Assembly (NCBI RefSeq): GCF_048771995.1
Contig: NC_133026.1
Span: 102,455,001-102,519,000, forward strand
DNA length: 64,000 nt
Direction: 5' to 3'
Source: Taeniopygia guttata
Taxonomy: Eukaryota > Chordata > Aves > Passeriformes > Estrildidae
Of this stretch, positions 63,045 to 64,000 are shown one piece after another. Below the pieces are notes generated by a model, which did no database searches, was not told the origin of the DNA, and saw only the letters and a program-made list of their open reading frames with translations. A program made the position numbers and the translations under genes. How positions within the stretch are numbered: position 1 is the first letter of the stretch; each line of letters starts with the position of its first letter.

Positions 63045-63524
63045 CTCATGCCTCTTGTCTGCTGTCAGCAAAACATTCCTCTGGTGTTCAGCTACGATAC
63101 TTGTGAGAAACACACGTTTGTAAAAATGGAAGAGGTCCTTGTTTGATGAGGTCAAACCAAGCTGAATTCAAATCCAGGTGTGGGTTGTTTCCAGAGCATC
63201 CTGAAGTAGGTGGGAGCCTCATGTGCTAGCTGGCCCTTGCAGAGATTTTGCTGCACTTTGTACCAATTTCAAACTAGAGCGGAAAAATAAGGTTTAGGGG
63301 TTCCCGCTGCTCCAATCCCTCCCCAAGGAGTGACAGCAAAGGTTTTCAGACTTGGTTTTCATTTTTATTGTTATTTTTTATTCTACCTAGATGCCTCATT
63401 CTGCTGCTAGTGGTAGCAATGGGAGGAATAAATGCAGATCAACCAGGACAAATAAGCCCTTGGCAGATTTTTGAGATTTGGTTTGGCTTTTTTTAAGAGA
63501 TGCTTTGTCAAAGACCACCCTAGG

Positions 63525-64000
63525 TTGCGGGGTGGCTTTGTGTGGTGGAAAAGCTTCTCCTCCAACCCATGCTTCCAAAGAAAGGCTCAGCAGTCTCTTG
63601 TTGTTCGGTCTCATGGTTGTTTATTGCAAGTTATCTAAAAGATTTTCTTCTTGGGCTGCTGTGGTTTGCTCAGCAGCTCAGGCAGAGGCACAGACACCCC
63701 TGACACCCTCTCTGTCTCCCGTCATCTTCTCCTCTCCCCCCGCCCAGGGCTGCTGCTATCTTTCATATGATATATTATGTGTTACATGTTTACAGTTTTT
63801 CCCCAATACCTACTACCTATATTGAATTGTGCTTTTCTACTCTAAACCAATCTGTAAGTGCCAACGTCACCAAAAACATGGAGGTAAGGAAGAAAGAGGG
63901 ATGACAGGACAGGCCCAGATCCCTCCATCTTAAAACCTCTGACCCCCATGTACAAAACAGAAACCCCCCTGTACAGGTGTTAAAACCCCCCTGTACAGCA
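63525..64000 (-). mobile_element. LTR of an endogenous retrovirus, minus strand, cut by window edge
   Basis: A retroviral LTR fossil in minus orientation, at least 475 bp, reaching the right edge. Read on the minus strand it has three G-rich GTACAGGGGGG-type units, then AGATGGAGGGATCTGGG, 'acctccatgtttttggtgac', 'gttggcacttacagattgg' followed by TTTAGAGTAGA, an AATAAA signal (+ strand TTTATT, 63,620-63,625) and a U5-like end near 63,525. The same ordered motifs occur in the LTR at 51,187-51,589, so the two are related families. Whether it is solo or flanks a provirus to the right cannot be seen. Class is unsettled. Confidence 0.68.
63942..64000. repeat. Short tandem repeat inside the LTR
   Basis: Three units of about 20 bases, each with a C run followed by TGTAC (ACCCCCATGTACA, ACCCCCCTGTACA, ACCCCCCTGTACA). 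They lie at what would be the U3 start of the minus-strand LTR and may continue past the window. Confidence 0.85.

Larger units (their letters stand above)
57059..63524. other. Probable intron sequence, no coding exon seen
   Basis: About 6.5 kb. Open frames of 165 codons (57,415-57,912) and 188 codons (59,040-59,606) are present but resemble nothing and are within what chance gives in 64 kb. There is a TTA repeat at 59,561-59,591 and a cluster of short inverted repeats at 62,290-63,044. No RNA gene recognised. Confidence 0.55.

Noticed and set aside
1-64000. CRISPR arrays, tRNA or rRNA genes, bacterial operons, mitochondrial insertions
   Set aside because: None seen. Repeats are bird CR1, LTR and simple repeats; no cloverleaf-like segment or rRNA-like sequence was recognised.

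Overview
This looks like nuclear DNA from a bird, probably a songbird. It contains seven CR1 LINE fragments, several with the bird-typical CR1 3' tail (ATTCTATGATTCT or its complement). It also has two related LTRs of a kind I recognise from passerine genomes, otherwise low repeat content, and one sharp CpG island in an AT-rich background. There are no bacterial-style genes, operons, CRISPR arrays or recognisable tRNA/rRNA genes. Almost every open frame is short and behaves like chance, and I could not assign a protein product to any stretch by homology.

Layout. Positions 1-36,300 are AT-rich non-coding DNA with CR1 pieces at about 95-545 (+), 9,218-9,716 (-), 20,332-21,385 (-) and 31,256-32,468 (-), plus simple repeats. 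GC rises slowly from about 34,700. A CpG island follows at about 36,300-38,095 (dense core 36,655-37,665), with GC boxes, a CCAAT box on the + strand, no TATA box, and several good splice donors. This is best read as the promoter and first exon(s) of a + strand gene whose body runs rightward beyond the window. I cannot name the gene.

Positions 38,100-64,000 look like the first intron of that gene: low GC, no convincing coding exon, three CR1 pieces all on the + strand (46,210; 54,058; 56,855), one LTR on + (51,187-51,589) and one on - running off the right edge (63,525-64,000).

The most unusual structures are a 116-bp array at 50,093-50,208 carrying ten TCTAGA palindromes about 11 bp apart, and a cluster of near-perfect short inverted repeats at 62,290-63,044. 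Neither is explained by a repeat family I recognise. I did not find a clear previously undescribed biological system; those two structures and the unidentified promoter are the points most worth following up.
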